Notes: a model not told the origin generated them from the letters alone. A DNA stretch of 64,000 nt from Fontimonas thermophila (GCF_900113085.1 NZ_FOOC01000009.1:1-64000); one strand, 5' to 3'; counted from the stretch's first letter, positions 30,816 to 41,132 are shown. A program made the numbers and translations.

Positions 30816-32072
30816 ATGATTTTCGAATACTCGCAGAAGACGCTCGACCTGATGCAGCGTCTCAACGCCTTCATGGATGCGCACATCTACCCCAACGAAC
30901 GGCGCTTCTTCGAAGAGGTGGCCGCAGGCGACCGCTGGCAGCCGACACGCCTGATCGAAGAGCTCAAGGACAAGGCCCGCGCCGCCGGTCTGTGGAATCT
31001 GTTCCTGCCCGATTCGGAGTACGGCGCCGGCCTGACCAATCTCGAATACGCGCCGCTGTGCGAGATCATGGGCCGCGTGATCTGGGCGCCGGAGGTGTTC
31101 AACTGCTCGGCTCCGGACACCGGCAACATGGAAGTGCTGGTGCGCTACGGCACCCCCGAACAAAAAGAACGCTGGCTCAAGCCCCTGCTCGAGGGCCGCA
31201 TCCGCTCGGCCTTTGCGATGACCGAACCCGACGTCGCCTCGTCCGATGCGACCAACATCGCCTGCTCGATCCGCCGCGAGGGCGACGAATACGTGATCAA
31301 CGGCCGCAAGTGGTGGATCTCGGGCGCCAACGATCCGCGCTGCCAGCTGTTCATCGTCATGGGCAAGACCGACCCGAACCATCCGGACCGGCACAAGCAG
31401 CAGTCGATGATTCTGGTGCCGCGCGACACGCCCGGCGTGAACATCCTGCGGCATCTGCCGGTGTTCGGCTACGACGATGCGCCGCACGGCCATGCCGAGA
31501 TCGTGTTCGATCACGTGCGCGTGCCGGCCTCGAACATCCTGCTCGGCGAAGGCCGTGGCTTCGAGATCGCCCAGGGGCGGCTCGGCCCCGGCCGCATCCA
31601 CCATTGCATGCGGCTGATCGGGCTGGCCGAGCGCACGCTCGAAAAAATGTGCAAGCGCGCGCTCGCGCGCGTGGCCTTCGGCAAGCCGGTCGCGGCCCAG
31701 ACGGTCACGCTGGAGCGCATCGCGGAAAGCCGCATCCTGATCGATTCCGCGCGCCTGCTCACGCTCAAGGCCGCGCACATGATGGACACCGTCGGTAACA
31801 AGGCGGCGGCCAAGGAGATCGCGATGATCAAGGTCGCGGCGCCGAACATGGCCTGTCAGGTCATCGACTGGGCCATCCAGGCCCACGGCGGCGGCGGCGT
31901 CACCGACGACTTCGGCCTCGCCTATGCCTATGCGCAGGCGCGCACGCTGCGCCTCGCCGACGGTCCGGACGAGGTGCACCGCAACGCCATCGGCAAGCTG
32001 GAGCTGGCCCGCTATGTCTCCAAGGAGGCCGTGCAGGCCTATCTGTCCGGCAGCCGGGGGACGCGCACATGA
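30816..32072 (+). CDS. Acyl-CoA dehydrogenase (ACAD10/11, LvaC type)
   Basis: This is a 418 aa flavoprotein. It has the [19 protein letters not shown]/substrate segment, [11 protein letters not shown], the C-terminal [20 protein letters not shown] segment and the [26 protein letters not shown] ending typical of the ACAD10/11 branch. In that branch the enzyme works on a 4-phosphoacyl-CoA made by the neighbouring kinase. Its start follows the kinase by 19 bp. Full length for the family. Confidence 0.92.
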   Translation: MIFEYSQKTLDLMQRLNAFMDAHIYPNERRFFEEVAAGDRWQPTRLIEELKDKARAAGLWNLFLPDSEYGAGLTNLEYAPLCEIMGRVIWAPEVFNCSAPDTGNMEVLVRYGTPEQKERWLKPLLEGRIRSAFAMTEPDVASSDATNIACSIRREGDEYVINGRKWWISGANDPRCQLFIVMGKTDPNHPDRHKQQSMILVPRDTPGVNILRHLPVFGYDDAPHGHAEIVFDHVRVPASNILLGEGRGFEIAQGRLGPGRIHHCMRLIGLAERTLEKMCKRALARVAFGKPVAAQTVTLERIAESRILIDSARLLTLKAAHMMDTVGNKAAAKEIAMIKVAAPNMACQVIDWAIQAHGGGGVTDDFGLAYAYAQARTLRLADGPDEVHRNAIGKLELARYVSKEAVQAYLSGSRGTRT

Positions 32073-33067
32073 ACGTCAACCGCCAGTTCCGGCTCGCCCG
32101 GCGGCCGCAGGGCATGGTCAAACGCGAGGACTTCGCGTTCGTACGCGGACCGGTCCCGGAACCGGGCGACGGCGAGTTTCTGGTCCGCATCGCCTACATC
32201 TCGCTGGATCCGGCGATGCGCGGCTGGATGAACGAGGGCAAATCCTATGTGCCGCCGGTGGGCCTGGGCGAGGTGATGCGCGCCGGCGCGGTGGGTGAAA
32301 TCGTAAAGTCGAAGCATCCGAAATTCGCCGTCGGCGAGCACGTCGTCGGCCTGTTCGGCGTGCAGGACTACGCCGTCTCCACGGGCAAGGGCGTGACCCG
32401 CGTCGATCCCACGCTCGCGCCGCTGCCGGTGTATCTCGGCACGCTGGGGATGCCCGGCATGACCGCCTACTTCGGCCTGCTCGAAGTGGGCAAGCCCAGG
32501 GCCGGCGACACCGTCGTCGTCTCCGCCGCCGCCGGCGCGGTCGGCCAGGTCGTCGGCCAGATCGCCAGAATCAAGGGCTGCCGCGCGATCGGCATCGCCG
32601 GCGGACCGGAGAAGTGCCGCTACGTCACGGACACGCTCGGCTTCGACGCCTGCATCGACTACAAGCACGCGGATGTGAAAAAAGCGCTCAAACAGCATTG
32701 CCCGCAGGGCATTAATGTCTACTTCGACAACGTCGGGGGTGAAATCCTCGACATCGTGCTCACCCAGCTCGCGATGCACGCACGCATCGTCATCTGTGGC
32801 GCGATTTCGCAGTACAACGCCACCACTGCGGTGAAGGGGCCGAGCAACTACCTGTCGCTGCTGGTAAACCGCGCGAGCATGACCGGCATGGTCGTGTTCG
32901 ACTGGGCCGACCGCTACGCCGAGGCCACACGCGAACTGGCCGGCTGGCTCACCAGCGGGCGGCTCAAAACCCGCGAGGACATCGCCGAGGGCCTCGAGCA
33001 GTTCCCCGAAGTGCTGCTCAAGCTGTTCAAGGGCGAAAACATCGGCAAGCTGGTGCTCAAACCCTGA
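32069..33067 (+). CDS. NADP-dependent oxidoreductase (PTGR/CurA-type MDR)
   Basis: This is a 332 aa zinc-free MDR of the leukotriene B4 dehydrogenase / alkenal reductase branch: [21 protein letters not shown] near the N-terminus (given in part), [10 protein letters not shown], then [21 protein letters not shown] for NADPH. Such enzymes reduce the double bond of alpha,beta-unsaturated ketones and aldehydes. The ATG overlaps the dehydrogenase stop by four bases (ATGA), so it is the last coupled gene of the operon. Confidence 0.9.
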   Translation: MNVNRQFRLARRPQGMVKREDFAFVRGPVPEPGDGEFLVRIAYISLDPAMRGWMNEGKSYVPPVGLGEVMRAGAVGEIVKSKHPKFAVGEHVVGLFGVQDYAVSTGKGVTRVDPTLAPLPVYLGTLGMPGMTAYFGLLEVGKPRAGDTVVVSAAAGAVGQVVGQIARIKGCRAIGIAGGPEKCRYVTDTLGFDACIDYKHADVKKALKQHCPQGINVYFDNVGGEILDIVLTQLAMHARIVICGAISQYNATTAVKGPSNYLSLLVNRASMTGMVVFDWADRYAEATRELAGWLTSGRLKTREDIAEGLEQFPEVLLKLFKGENIGKLVLKP

Positions 33068-33163
33068 ACCTGCCGCGGCACGAACTGCCGCTCGGCGACG
33101 CCGCACCGACCGCTGATCCGCAGACGTGGACGCGACTCCGACTCCCACCTACGATCTGCGGCG

Positions 33164-34189
33164 ATGGACAATGTTCTGCGCCAGTTTGCCGAGTCCGTGT
33201 CCACCGCCAGCAATCTGGAGGCGCTCACGCGCCCGCTGCTCGAGCTGCTGGAGACGATCACCGGCATGGAGTCCACCTATCTGACGACGATCGACACCCA
33301 GGCCGGTGTCCAGCACATCCTGTATGCGCGCAACACACGCCGGATGCAGATCCCCGAGGGCTTGTCGGTCCCCTGGCACGATACGCTGTGCAAGCGCGCG
33401 CTCGAGGAAGGCCGTCCGTACACCGACGACGTCGGCGCCTGCTGGGGCGACTCGCAGGCCGCGCGCGTACTGGGCATCCGCACCTACTTGAGCCAGCCGG
33501 TGCGGACCGGCGACCAGCAGGTGTTCGGTACCCTGTGCGCCGCCAGCGAAACCCCCATCCCGCTCAAGCCCGAGACGACCCGCTGGCTCGCGCTGTTCGC
33601 CCATCTGATCGGCTTGCAGGTCGACCGTGAACGGCTGCTCGAAAAACTCCGCCGCACCAATGCCGAACTGGCCTCGCTGTCGCTGACCGACCCGCTCACC
33701 GGCCTGGCCAACCGGCGCGCGCTCATCCAGGCGCTGACACGTGCGCTCGCCAGCGCCGAACGCGAGGCCCGCGGCCTCGACGTGATCTTCATCGACCTCG
33801 ACGGCTTCAAGGCGATCAACGATCGTCACGGCCACGAGATCGGCGATTGCTTCCTCGCCGAAGTCGCGCAGCGGCTGCAACGCGGGCTGCGCGCGGGCGA
33901 TTTCATCGCCCGCTATGGGGGTGACGAGTTCGTCGTGGTCGCGATGGCGACAGGAGAACCCGAGGAACTGCGCCAGCGCATCGAAAGCCTGATTGCCGGC
34001 ACCTACAGCTGCCACGACGTGCGTTTCGAATATGCCGGTGCCAGCGTCGGCGGCGTGCGCGCCACGCCCGGCGAGCGCGATCCGCACGCACTGCTCGCGC
34101 GGGCCGACGCGGCGATGTATGCCATCAAGCAGCAAAGGCGGCGCGAACGGGCCGCCGGGCCGCCGCCGGCGGTCATGCGGCCCGCATAA
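33164..34189 (+). CDS. GAF-GGDEF diguanylate cyclase
   Basis: This is a 341 aa cytosolic protein. The N-terminal GAF domain covers about residues 5-150, and the GGDEF domain about 172-335. The active-site GGDEF at 252-256 is intact, and the inhibitory RxxD site (RAGD, 243-246) lies exactly five residues before it. The enzyme should make c-di-GMP from two GTP with product inhibition, and the GAF domain senses an unknown ligand. No EAL domain. It stands alone about 100 bp after the kinase-dehydrogenase operon. Confidence 0.94.
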   Translation: MDNVLRQFAESVSTASNLEALTRPLLELLETITGMESTYLTTIDTQAGVQHILYARNTRRMQIPEGLSVPWHDTLCKRALEEGRPYTDDVGACWGDSQAARVLGIRTYLSQPVRTGDQQVFGTLCAASETPIPLKPETTRWLALFAHLIGLQVDRERLLEKLRRTNAELASLSLTDPLTGLANRRALIQALTRALASAEREARGLDVIFIDLDGFKAINDRHGHEIGDCFLAEVAQRLQRGLRAGDFIARYGGDEFVVVAMATGEPEELRQRIESLIAGTYSCHDVRFEYAGASVGGVRATPGERDPHALLARADAAMYAIKQQRRRERAAGPPPAVMRPA

Positions 34190-34287
34190 CGGCGGGCCGC
34201 GCCCCCTCGCCGCCGACTGCGCCACGGCGCGTACAATCCATGAAGACACGCGCCGATCGGCGCTGCGCCGTCACTGGGGGAGAACCA

Positions 34288-35612
34288 ATGTCGCATCCGA
34301 GCGGCCATCCGGCATCACTGGCGTACCCGTGGTTCGTCGTCGCGATCTTGATGATCGCCTACGTGTTCTCGTTCGTGGACCGGCAGATCCTCAACCTGCT
34401 GGTCGGGCCGATCCGGGCGGACCTGGGCATCAGCGACACACAGATGAGTCTGCTGATGGGTTTTTCGTTTGCGATCTTCTACACCATTCTTGGCATTCCG
34501 CTCGCGCGCATCGCCGATTCGAGAAGCCGCCGCGGCTTGATCGTCGCCGGCCTCGTCGTCTGGAGTGCGATGACCGCGTTCTGCGGCCTGGCCAGGCACT
34601 ACTGGCAGTTGCTGCTGTTCCGTATCGGCGTCGGTGTCGGCGAGGCAGCGCTGTCGCCGGCGGCGTACTCGATGATCGCCGACTACTTTCCGCCCGAGCG
34701 TCGCTCGACGGCGATGAGTGTGTACTCGATGGGCATCTTCCTCGGTTCCGGCCTTGCGTTTCTCGTCGGCGGCCTGGTCGTGCAGTACAGCGTCGCGCAG
34801 GGGATCGTCGTACTGCCGCTGCTCGGCGAGATCCGGCCGTGGCAGACCGTATTCCTGATCCTCGGTGTCGCCGGCGTGCTGTTCAGCTTCGCCTTCCTGT
34901 TGGTGCGCGAGCCGCCGCGCCAGGGCGTCGTCGCCGGGCAGGACAGCCTGCCGTTTTCCGAGGTGGTGTCGTATCTGTGGGCCCACCGGCGGGCCGTGCT
35001 GAGCCACAACGTCGGCTTTGCGATGTTGGCGCTGTGCTCCTATGGCACCACGGCGTGGATCCCGACCTACTTCGTCCGCTCACACGGCTGGACGGCGGCC
35101 GAGATCGGCATCGTCTTTGGCCTTGAGGTCCTGGTTTTCGCGAGCGCCGGCATCATCATCGGCGGCCGCATCGCCGACCGCTGGATCAGGCAGGGCCACA
35201 GCGACGCGGCGCTGCGTGTCGGCGTGCTCGCCGGCCTCATCACCCTGATCGGCGGGGCTGGCTATCTGCTCGCGCCGAGCGGCACGATTGCCGCGGTCGC
35301 GCTGGTGGTGCCGGTGTTCGGACTGGCGATGCCGTTTGGCGCCGCCCCGGCGGCGTTGCAGGAAATCGTGCCCAATCGCATGCGCGGCCAGACCACGGCG
35401 GTGTATCTGTTCATGACCAACATGATCGGGCTCGGCATCGCCCGACCGCGATCGCGCTGATCACCGACTATGTGTTTGCCAATGACCACGCGCTGCGCTG
35501 GTCGATGTTGATCGTCGGTGGCGCATCGTGCCTGGCGTCGATCGTCTTCCTGCGCGCAGGCATGGCGCCGTTTCGCGCCGCCATCGCGGGGCTGCGTCCG
35601 CAGCCGACGTGA
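34288..35612 (+). pseudogene. MFS transporter with a one-base frameshift near the 3' end
   Basis: The start ATG at 34288 has a GGGGGAG ribosome-binding site. The product follows the Spinster/MFS pattern: VDRQILNLLVGPIRADLGISD in helix one, and RIADSRSRRGLIVAG as the inter-helix signature. The frame breaks at about 35439, reads ARPRSR and stops at 35460. In the +1-compensated frame the sequence continues as PTAIALITDYVFANDHALRW and on to a TGA at 35610-35612, restoring a normal last transmembrane helix. One missing G, restoring GIGPTA in place of GIARPRSR, explains it. It may be a real mutation or a base-calling error. Without the frameshift the protein would be about 440 aa. The substrate is unknown. 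Confidence 0.85.
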
Positions 35613-35616
35613 GCGC

Positions 35617-37020
35617 TCACCAGACGCCGTTGGTCACGCGCACGACATAAAAACCGCTGTAGCCGTCGGAATACCAGATTTCCTTGCGCTCCGGCGCGAA
35701 CGCCGGGCTCGACATCGCCCAGTTGCTGGCTTCGAACCCCGGCGTGATGCGCGGATTCACCGGCGCGTTGAAATACGCGATCTCGCGCGGACGGCGCGGA
35801 TCGCGGATGTCAAAGATGCGCAACCCCGAGATGATCATGCTGCACGCCGCGATGTCGGGGTTCACCCGGGTCGGGACGTTGCAGTAATGCCCGGCATATC
35901 CCTGCACCGGCAACTGCGCGCCGGGGTCATCGGCGATCCGCGCGCGGTTCTCCGGCTCGTGCACCTCCAGCCGCAGGTTCGAGACGATCACCGGGCGCGT
36001 CTCGTCGCTGATGTCGATGATGCGCCCGGCGCCGACGATCGCGCCATGCGCGGCGACGCTGCCGCCCGGAGCGTTGGACGAATACTCGTCGATCTCCAGC
36101 AGATACGGCCTGCCGTCGCGTGTGAACGGAATCGCGTTCTGCGGAATGGTCTGGTTGTCCCAGGACAGCCGGCTGATTTCACGTACCTGCGGATTGGGCT
36201 TGCGCGCCTGGATCTCGGAGACATCGAGGATCAGCACGCCATTGCCGTTGCCGGCGGCCACGTAGGCACGGTTGCCGTCGTTGCTGATCGACAGACCGTG
36301 CGAGGTGTAATTGCCGGTCCACAGCGGCCGGATGGCGAGCGGATTGGAGATGTCCACGGCGGTGAGCGTAGGCGTACCCGGCGATGCGGAATAAAACGTC
36401 TTGCCGTCCGGCGCCATGCCACTCTCGTGACCCAGAAAGCCCACCGGCGCCGAGGCCCGCAATTGCGGATAGCGGCAGTCCTCAGAGATGTCGTAAACAT
36501 CGACGATGCCCGGATAGAACGCCGGATTGCCCATGACCGCGGCGAGCACCCCCGCCTCCTGCGATAGCACCAGCGACTCGTGCGGAGACAGCATCGCCGG
36601 CGTCGTCAGCCGCGCCGTCAGCACCGGCTGCGCCGGGTTGCTCATGTCCAGCACATTGATTCCCGCGTTGGCATCGAGCACGTTGGTCGGGAACAGCAAC
36701 GTGGTGTCGTAATACGCGCATTCGCGCCCGGCCCGGTCGATATAGCGCTCCACCTTGAACCCGCCGACGGTCCCGATCGCATTGGGCACGACGTACTGGC
36801 CGACGAGTTCGGTGTTGCAGGTATAGCCCTGCGCAGCGCGGCCGCTGGCGTGATCCTCGGCACTGACCCGCCCCTGCAAGTCGGTTTCCGGGCGTGAACC
36901 CGGACCGCACTGCGCCTTGGGCGTGGGCCCTGCCAGCGGCGGCGCACCCGGTGTGGTGCCATCGCCACAACCGGCGAGCACGCCGGCGACGAGTGCCAGG
37001 AATGACAGCGCAAACCTCAT
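35617..37020 (-). CDS. LVIVD-repeat lipoprotein
   Basis: This is a 467 aa secreted protein. A lipoprotein signal runs from the start with the lipobox LAGC at Cys18. The body is made of LVIVD-like beta-propeller repeats, seen as GINVLDMSNPAQPVL, GIVDVYDISEDCR, TLTAVDISNPLAI, GVLILDVSEIQAR and GLRIFDIRDPRRPREIAYF. The start at 37020 has a strong GGAGGAGAG site upstream; the frame upstream is not used. It probably sits on the outer membrane or periplasmic face and its role is unknown. It is convergent with the MFS gene. Confidence 0.86.
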   Translation of the reverse strand: MRFALSFLALVAGVLAGCGDGTTPGAPPLAGPTPKAQCGPGSRPETDLQGRVSAEDHASGRAAQGYTCNTELVGQYVVPNAIGTVGGFKVERYIDRAGRECAYYDTTLLFPTNVLDANAGINVLDMSNPAQPVLTARLTTPAMLSPHESLVLSQEAGVLAAVMGNPAFYPGIVDVYDISEDCRYPQLRASAPVGFLGHESGMAPDGKTFYSASPGTPTLTAVDISNPLAIRPLWTGNYTSHGLSISNDGNRAYVAAGNGNGVLILDVSEIQARKPNPQVREISRLSWDNQTIPQNAIPFTRDGRPYLLEIDEYSSNAPGGSVAAHGAIVGAGRIIDISDETRPVIVSNLRLEVHEPENRARIADDPGAQLPVQGYAGHYCNVPTRVNPDIAACSMIISGLRIFDIRDPRRPREIAYFNAPVNPRITPGFEASNWAMSSPAFAPERKEIWYSDGYSGFYVVRVTNGVW

Positions 37021-37062
37021 GGTGTCTCTCCTCCGGGGATGACCGCAGTATACCGGCCCCAA

Positions 37063-37713
37063 TCAGTCGGCCCGAGGGGCCTCGAGCGCGGCGAGCATCG
37101 AGGCGATCAGCCGCAGCTCGTGCGACTGCTCGATGACGACGCGGTTTGCCAGCGCACGCACGGCGGGAACGCGTGCGTGCTGCGCGGCGAACATCGCCAT
37201 TGGCAGACCGCCTTCGTGATGCGCGCGCATCAGGCGCAGGAACAGCGCATCGCGGGCCTGCCCCTCCAGGCGGCGCAGCTCGGCGAGCTCGGCCTCGGTG
37301 GCCAGCCCGACCATCCCCGCTGGTGCATTGCGACAATCGAGCAGGTACTGGGTGAGCGCCGGATCCAGGGGGGCATCGGCGAGCAGCATCCAGTCCATGC
37401 CCGGCTTGTCCGGCAGCAACGGCTGCTGCCACAACTCGAGCCAGCCGCGCATCTGACCCAGCTCGAGCAACTGCGTATAGGCGATGCTCTGTGCGAGTCT
37501 CGCAAGCGAGGTCGGCCGCCCATCGAGCAGCATCTGCGCCATGCCGATGGCCTGCTGGTGGTGCAGCGCCATCGACTGTGCAAACCCGATGTCGATGGCA
37601 CTGGGCTGAGGCATGCCTGCCGATGGGGGAAGCCATGACCGCAGAACCAGCGCGGCAGCGGCGAGCAGCGCACCGCCGACGATCGCACCAACGACGATGT
37701 GCGCAGGCTTCAT
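37063..37713 (-). CDS. DUF305 family protein
   Basis: This is a 216 aa protein with an N-terminal membrane anchor (VGAIVGGALLAAAALVLRSWL), then two helical segments with paired histidines: MALHHQQAIGMAQ and MRAHHEGGLPMA. Those pairs are the DUF305 signature, in a ferritin-like four-helix fold suspected of metal binding. It faces the periplasm. It lies 42 bp upstream of the LVIVD lipoprotein on the same strand, so the two may be one operon. Confidence 0.84.
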   Translation of the reverse strand: MKPAHIVVGAIVGGALLAAAALVLRSWLPPSAGMPQPSAIDIGFAQSMALHHQQAIGMAQMLLDGRPTSLARLAQSIAYTQLLELGQMRGWLELWQQPLLPDKPGMDWMLLADAPLDPALTQYLLDCRNAPAGMVGLATEAELAELRRLEGQARDALFLRLMRAHHEGGLPMAMFAAQHARVPAVRALANRVVIEQSHELRLIASMLAALEAPRAD

Positions 37714-37725
37714 CGCACGCGGCCT

Positions 37726-39096
37726 TCAGCGCACGAGACGGTAGCAGGGTTCGTAGCGCTTGCCCGGCAGCTTCATGCGCTGCTGCGCGACGAAATCCGC
37801 AAGCAGCATATCCATCGCCGCGAGAATCTCACCGTCGCCGCGGATCTCGAAGGGGCCGTGCGTCTCGACCGCGCGGATGCCGTCTTCCTTGACGTTGCCA
37901 GCGACCACGCCGGAGAAAGCGCGGCGCAAATGCGCCGCCAGGCGATCAGGCGGCTGGTCTTTGTGCAGGTCGAGCGTCGCCATGCTCTCGTGGGTCGGCA
38001 CGAACGGCTGCTGGAAATCGCGATCGATCTTGAGCATCCAGTTGAAGTGATAGGCATCGTTGCGCCGTGCGCGAAACGCCCGCACACGCTCGATGCCGGC
38101 GCGCATCTCGCGCGCGACCTGCGGCGGGTCATCGATGATGATGCGGTAGCGGCGCTGTGCCGATGCGCCCAGCGTGTCGGCGATGAACGCGTCGATGCGC
38201 GCAAAATAATCGCGCGCCGACGTAGGTCCGGTCAGGATCAACGGAAAAGGAATCTCGGCGTTGTCGGGGTGCAGCAGGATGCCGAGCAGATACAGGATTT
38301 CCTCCATCGTGCCCACTCCGCCCGGGAACACGACGATGCCATGCGCCAGGCGCACGAAGGCTTCGAGCCGCTTTTCGATGTCCGGCATGATCACCAGGGC
38401 GTTGACGATCGGGTTGGGCGCCTCGGCGGCGATGATGCCCGGCTCGGTGATCCCCAGATACTGCCCGCCGACGATGCGCTGCTTGGCGTGACCGATGGTT
38501 GCACCTTTCATCGGTCCTTTCATCGCACCGGGTCCGCAGCCGGTGCCGATGTCCATGCCGCGCAGGCCGAGCTGATAGCCGACTTCCTTGCTGTAGTCGT
38601 ATTCTTCGCGCGGAATCGAGTGCCCACCCCAGCAGACCACCAGGCGCGGCTGCGTCGTCGGCCGCAGCACGCCGGCGTTGCGCAGGATGTGGAACACCGC
38701 ATCGGTCGTACCTTCGGACGTGTCCAGATCGAAGGCCGGATTGCCGATGATTCTCTCGCTGACGTAGAGAATGTCGCGCAGCACTGCAAACACATGTTCG
38801 CGGATGCCCTGGATCATCTCGCCATCGACGAAAGCCTCTGCCGGAGCATTGCGCAGCGCAAGCTGTACCCCGCGCTGTACCGGCACCACGCGGATGTCGA
38901 AATCGGGATAGCGCTCGAGCAGCTCTTTGCCATCGTCGAGGTCGGTGCCGCTGTTGAGCACGGCGAGCGTGCAACTGCGGAACAGCCGGTACAGCTCGCC
39001 CTGGCTGGCGTCGAGCAGCTTGCCGACCTCGGCGCGCGACAACACGGACAGGCTGCCCTTGGGAGAAATGACGGCATCGACGACGGCAGGACGCAT
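37726..39096 (-). CDS. ppnN: Pyrimidine/purine nucleotide 5'-monophosphate nucleosidase PpnN (LOG family)
   Basis: This is a 456 aa protein, close to the 454 aa of E. coli PpnN (YgdH). The LOG-type Rossmann core has GCGPGAMKGPMKGA and VVFPGGVGTMEEILYLLG (PGGxGTxxE). It cleaves nucleotide monophosphates to base and ribose-5-phosphate, and (p)ppGpp regulates it in E. coli. The ATG at 39096 begins MRPAVVDAVISPKGSLSVLS, the family start; the frame upstream is not homologous. Confidence 0.9.
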   Translation of the reverse strand: MRPAVVDAVISPKGSLSVLSRAEVGKLLDASQGELYRLFRSCTLAVLNSGTDLDDGKELLERYPDFDIRVVPVQRGVQLALRNAPAEAFVDGEMIQGIREHVFAVLRDILYVSERIIGNPAFDLDTSEGTTDAVFHILRNAGVLRPTTQPRLVVCWGGHSIPREEYDYSKEVGYQLGLRGMDIGTGCGPGAMKGPMKGATIGHAKQRIVGGQYLGITEPGIIAAEAPNPIVNALVIMPDIEKRLEAFVRLAHGIVVFPGGVGTMEEILYLLGILLHPDNAEIPFPLILTGPTSARDYFARIDAFIADTLGASAQRRYRIIIDDPPQVAREMRAGIERVRAFRARRNDAYHFNWMLKIDRDFQQPFVPTHESMATLDLHKDQPPDRLAAHLRRAFSGVVAGNVKEDGIRAVETHGPFEIRGDGEILAAMDMLLADFVAQQRMKLPGKRYEPCYRLVR

Positions 39097-39152
39097 GGGC
39101 TTTCCGGATTCGCAAGAAGGCGTGATTCTATGCGCGTGCCGCGCAGCCGGAA

Positions 39153-39944
39153 TCACGCCAGTACGGTTACGGCATCGCCGGTCTGCAGCCATCCGCCGCC
39201 GCGCGCGATCAGGTTCTGCCCGAACGTGACCCCACCCGTAGGCCCGCGCCGGTACGTCGCCAGTGTGCGCAAAGGCTCGCCGCGCGGATCGAGCGTCCCG
39301 GTCTCGGGCATCACCGTCGTGAATCCACAGCGCACGCACGGCTTGACGACCTCGAACTCGAGGGCACCGATGCGGATACGGGTCCAGTGGTCCTCGGCAT
39401 GCGCCTCGGTTCCGGAAACGACGAGATTGGGCCGGAATCGCAGCATCGGTACCGGCACGTCAAGCCGCGCGTTGAGCGCATCGAGTGAAGCCGTGCTGAT
39501 CAGCAGTAACGGGAATGCATCGGCAAAGCTCACCTCGTCGCCGGGCCTGCCATGAGCCGGATCGACCGGCCTGCGCGCGGCCTCGTCCATGTACACGAGG
39601 CGGCACGGACGACCGAGCACTTCGCGGATCCACGCATTGGCCTCGGCACAGGCCGCGCGCGCCTCGACAAGGTCGCGCCAGATCGTGACCGTCTCGCGCC
39701 GCGACACCGGATAGGCGAGCACCGGCGGCATTCCCGGCGCATCGAGCCGCAGCGCTTCACCCTGCGGTTCGGCACGCACCCGCACCAGATAAGGCTCCGT
39801 GCGCCCGGTGATGAACGCGCCCGATTCATCGACGACCATCCAGCGGCGATCGCCGGCAAGCCCACGCGCAGTCACCTGCACACGCTCGACGGCGAGCGGC
39901 GCGCCGGACTTCAGCGGAAAAACGTAAATCGCCGACAGCCACAT
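39153..39944 (-). CDS. MOSC domain-containing protein (MOSC N-terminal beta-barrel plus MOSC)
   Basis: This is a 263 aa protein. An N-terminal MOSC_N beta-barrel (IYVFPLKSGAPLAVERVQV, GLAGDRRWMVVDESG) precedes a MOSC domain containing RFRPNLVVSG and the cysteine pair of VKPCVRCGFTTVMPETG. The architecture is that of the YcbX and mARC-type molybdenum cofactor enzymes that reduce N-hydroxylated compounds. No separate ferredoxin domain is fused, unlike in E. coli YcbX. Confidence 0.88.
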   Translation of the reverse strand: MWLSAIYVFPLKSGAPLAVERVQVTARGLAGDRRWMVVDESGAFITGRTEPYLVRVRAEPQGEALRLDAPGMPPVLAYPVSRRETVTIWRDLVEARAACAEANAWIREVLGRPCRLVYMDEAARRPVDPAHGRPGDEVSFADAFPLLLISTASLDALNARLDVPVPMLRFRPNLVVSGTEAHAEDHWTRIRIGALEFEVVKPCVRCGFTTVMPETGTLDPRGEPLRTLATYRRGPTGGVTFGQNLIARGGGWLQTGDAVTVLA

Positions 39945-39995
39945 CGGATCTGCACCGCATCGGCCCGCATCAGATCTGATGCCGTGCGCACCGCA

Positions 39996-41132
39996 TCATG
40001 CTTCCAGGTATTCACCAAAACGCCCGAGGTGATGATCGACATCGCCGAAGGCGAGCGCCAGCATCGTCAGGCGCTTGAAGTAATGGCTGATGGCGAGTTC
40101 GTTGGTGACGCCGATGCCGCCGTGCAGTTGCACCGCCTGTTGTCCGACATAGCGGGCAGCCTGGCCGACCAGCACCTTGGCGGCGGATAGGACGCGCCGG
40201 CGCTCATTGCGCGGCGCATCGAGCTTGGCGGCGGCCAGATACGCCATCGACCGCGCCTGCTCGGCATGCACATACATGTCCACGGCGCGGTGCTGCAAAA
40301 CCTGAAAGCTGCCGATCGGCACGCCGAACTGCTTGCGCGTCTTCAGATAGGCGGTGGTCTGCTCGATGGCCGCCTGCATCGCACCGACGGCTTCCGCGCA
40401 GACCGCGGCAATCCCGCGATCGATCGCTTTTTCCAGCGGCGCCAGGCCCTCGTCCTGCACCCCGATCAAGGCCTCGGCATCGACGCGCACGCCGCTGAGC
40501 GTGATCTCGGCGGCGCGCAAACCATCCTGCGTCGGATAGCCGTGCCGGACAACCCCGGGCGCGCGCGCATCGACGAGAAACAGCGAGATGCCGTGCGCAT
40601 CGGCCACGGCACCGGCGGTGCGTGCCGAGACGATCAGTTGATCGGCAGCGTCGCCATGCCAGACCACGGCCTTGTGCCCGTCGAGCACCCAGCCATCGCC
40701 TTGCTTTTTCGCCGTCGTCGAGACGTGGTTCGGCGCATAGCGGGCAGCCGGCTCGCCGTAGGCGAGTGCGAGCAGCCGCTCGCCGCGCGCCACCGCCGGC
40801 AGCACCTGGGCACGCTGCGCATCAGATCCGGCATCGGCGATCACACCGGCGCCGAGTACGACGGTGGCGAGATAGGGTTCGACGACCAGGGCGTGCCCGA
40901 ACGCCTCCATCACCAGCAGCGTGTCGAAGGCATCGCCGCCGAATCCGTCATACGCATCCGGCAATGCGATGCCGAGCGCACCGAGCTCGGCCAACTGCTG
41001 CCACACCGCGCGGCTCCAGCCGGATTCGGTGCGCACGATCGCGCAACGCGCGTCGAAGTCGTACGCCTCGCGCAGGTAGCGCATGAGACTGTCGCGGAAT
41101 TGTTGCTGCTCGTCGCTGAAATTGAAGTCCAT
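39996..41132 (-). CDS. Acyl-CoA dehydrogenase, PimD-like (small subunit type)
   Basis: This is a 378 aa acyl-CoA dehydrogenase. Its N-terminal MDFNFSDEQQQFRDSLMRYL and the C-terminal LHGGIGVTNELAISHYFKRL match the PimD-type (pimeloyl-CoA dehydrogenase small subunit). Such subunits usually pair with a PimC-type partner. It lies 78 bp downstream of that likely partner, with an 18 bp palindrome in the gap. It should introduce the first double bond in beta-oxidation of a dicarboxylic or branched acyl-CoA. Confidence 0.88.
   Translation of the reverse strand: MDFNFSDEQQQFRDSLMRYLREAYDFDARCAIVRTESGWSRAVWQQLAELGALGIALPDAYDGFGGDAFDTLLVMEAFGHALVVEPYLATVVLGAGVIADAGSDAQRAQVLPAVARGERLLALAYGEPAARYAPNHVSTTAKKQGDGWVLDGHKAVVWHGDAADQLIVSARTAGAVADAHGISLFLVDARAPGVVRHGYPTQDGLRAAEITLSGVRVDAEALIGVQDEGLAPLEKAIDRGIAAVCAEAVGAMQAAIEQTTAYLKTRKQFGVPIGSFQVLQHRAVDMYVHAEQARSMAYLAAAKLDAPRNERRRVLSAAKVLVGQAARYVGQQAVQLHGGIGVTNELAISHYFKRLTMLALAFGDVDHHLGRFGEYLEA

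Noticed and set aside
33075-33091. GCGGCA/TGCCGC inverted repeat after the kinase-dehydrogenase operon
   Set aside because: Only a 6 bp stem and no T-run, so not supported as a terminator.
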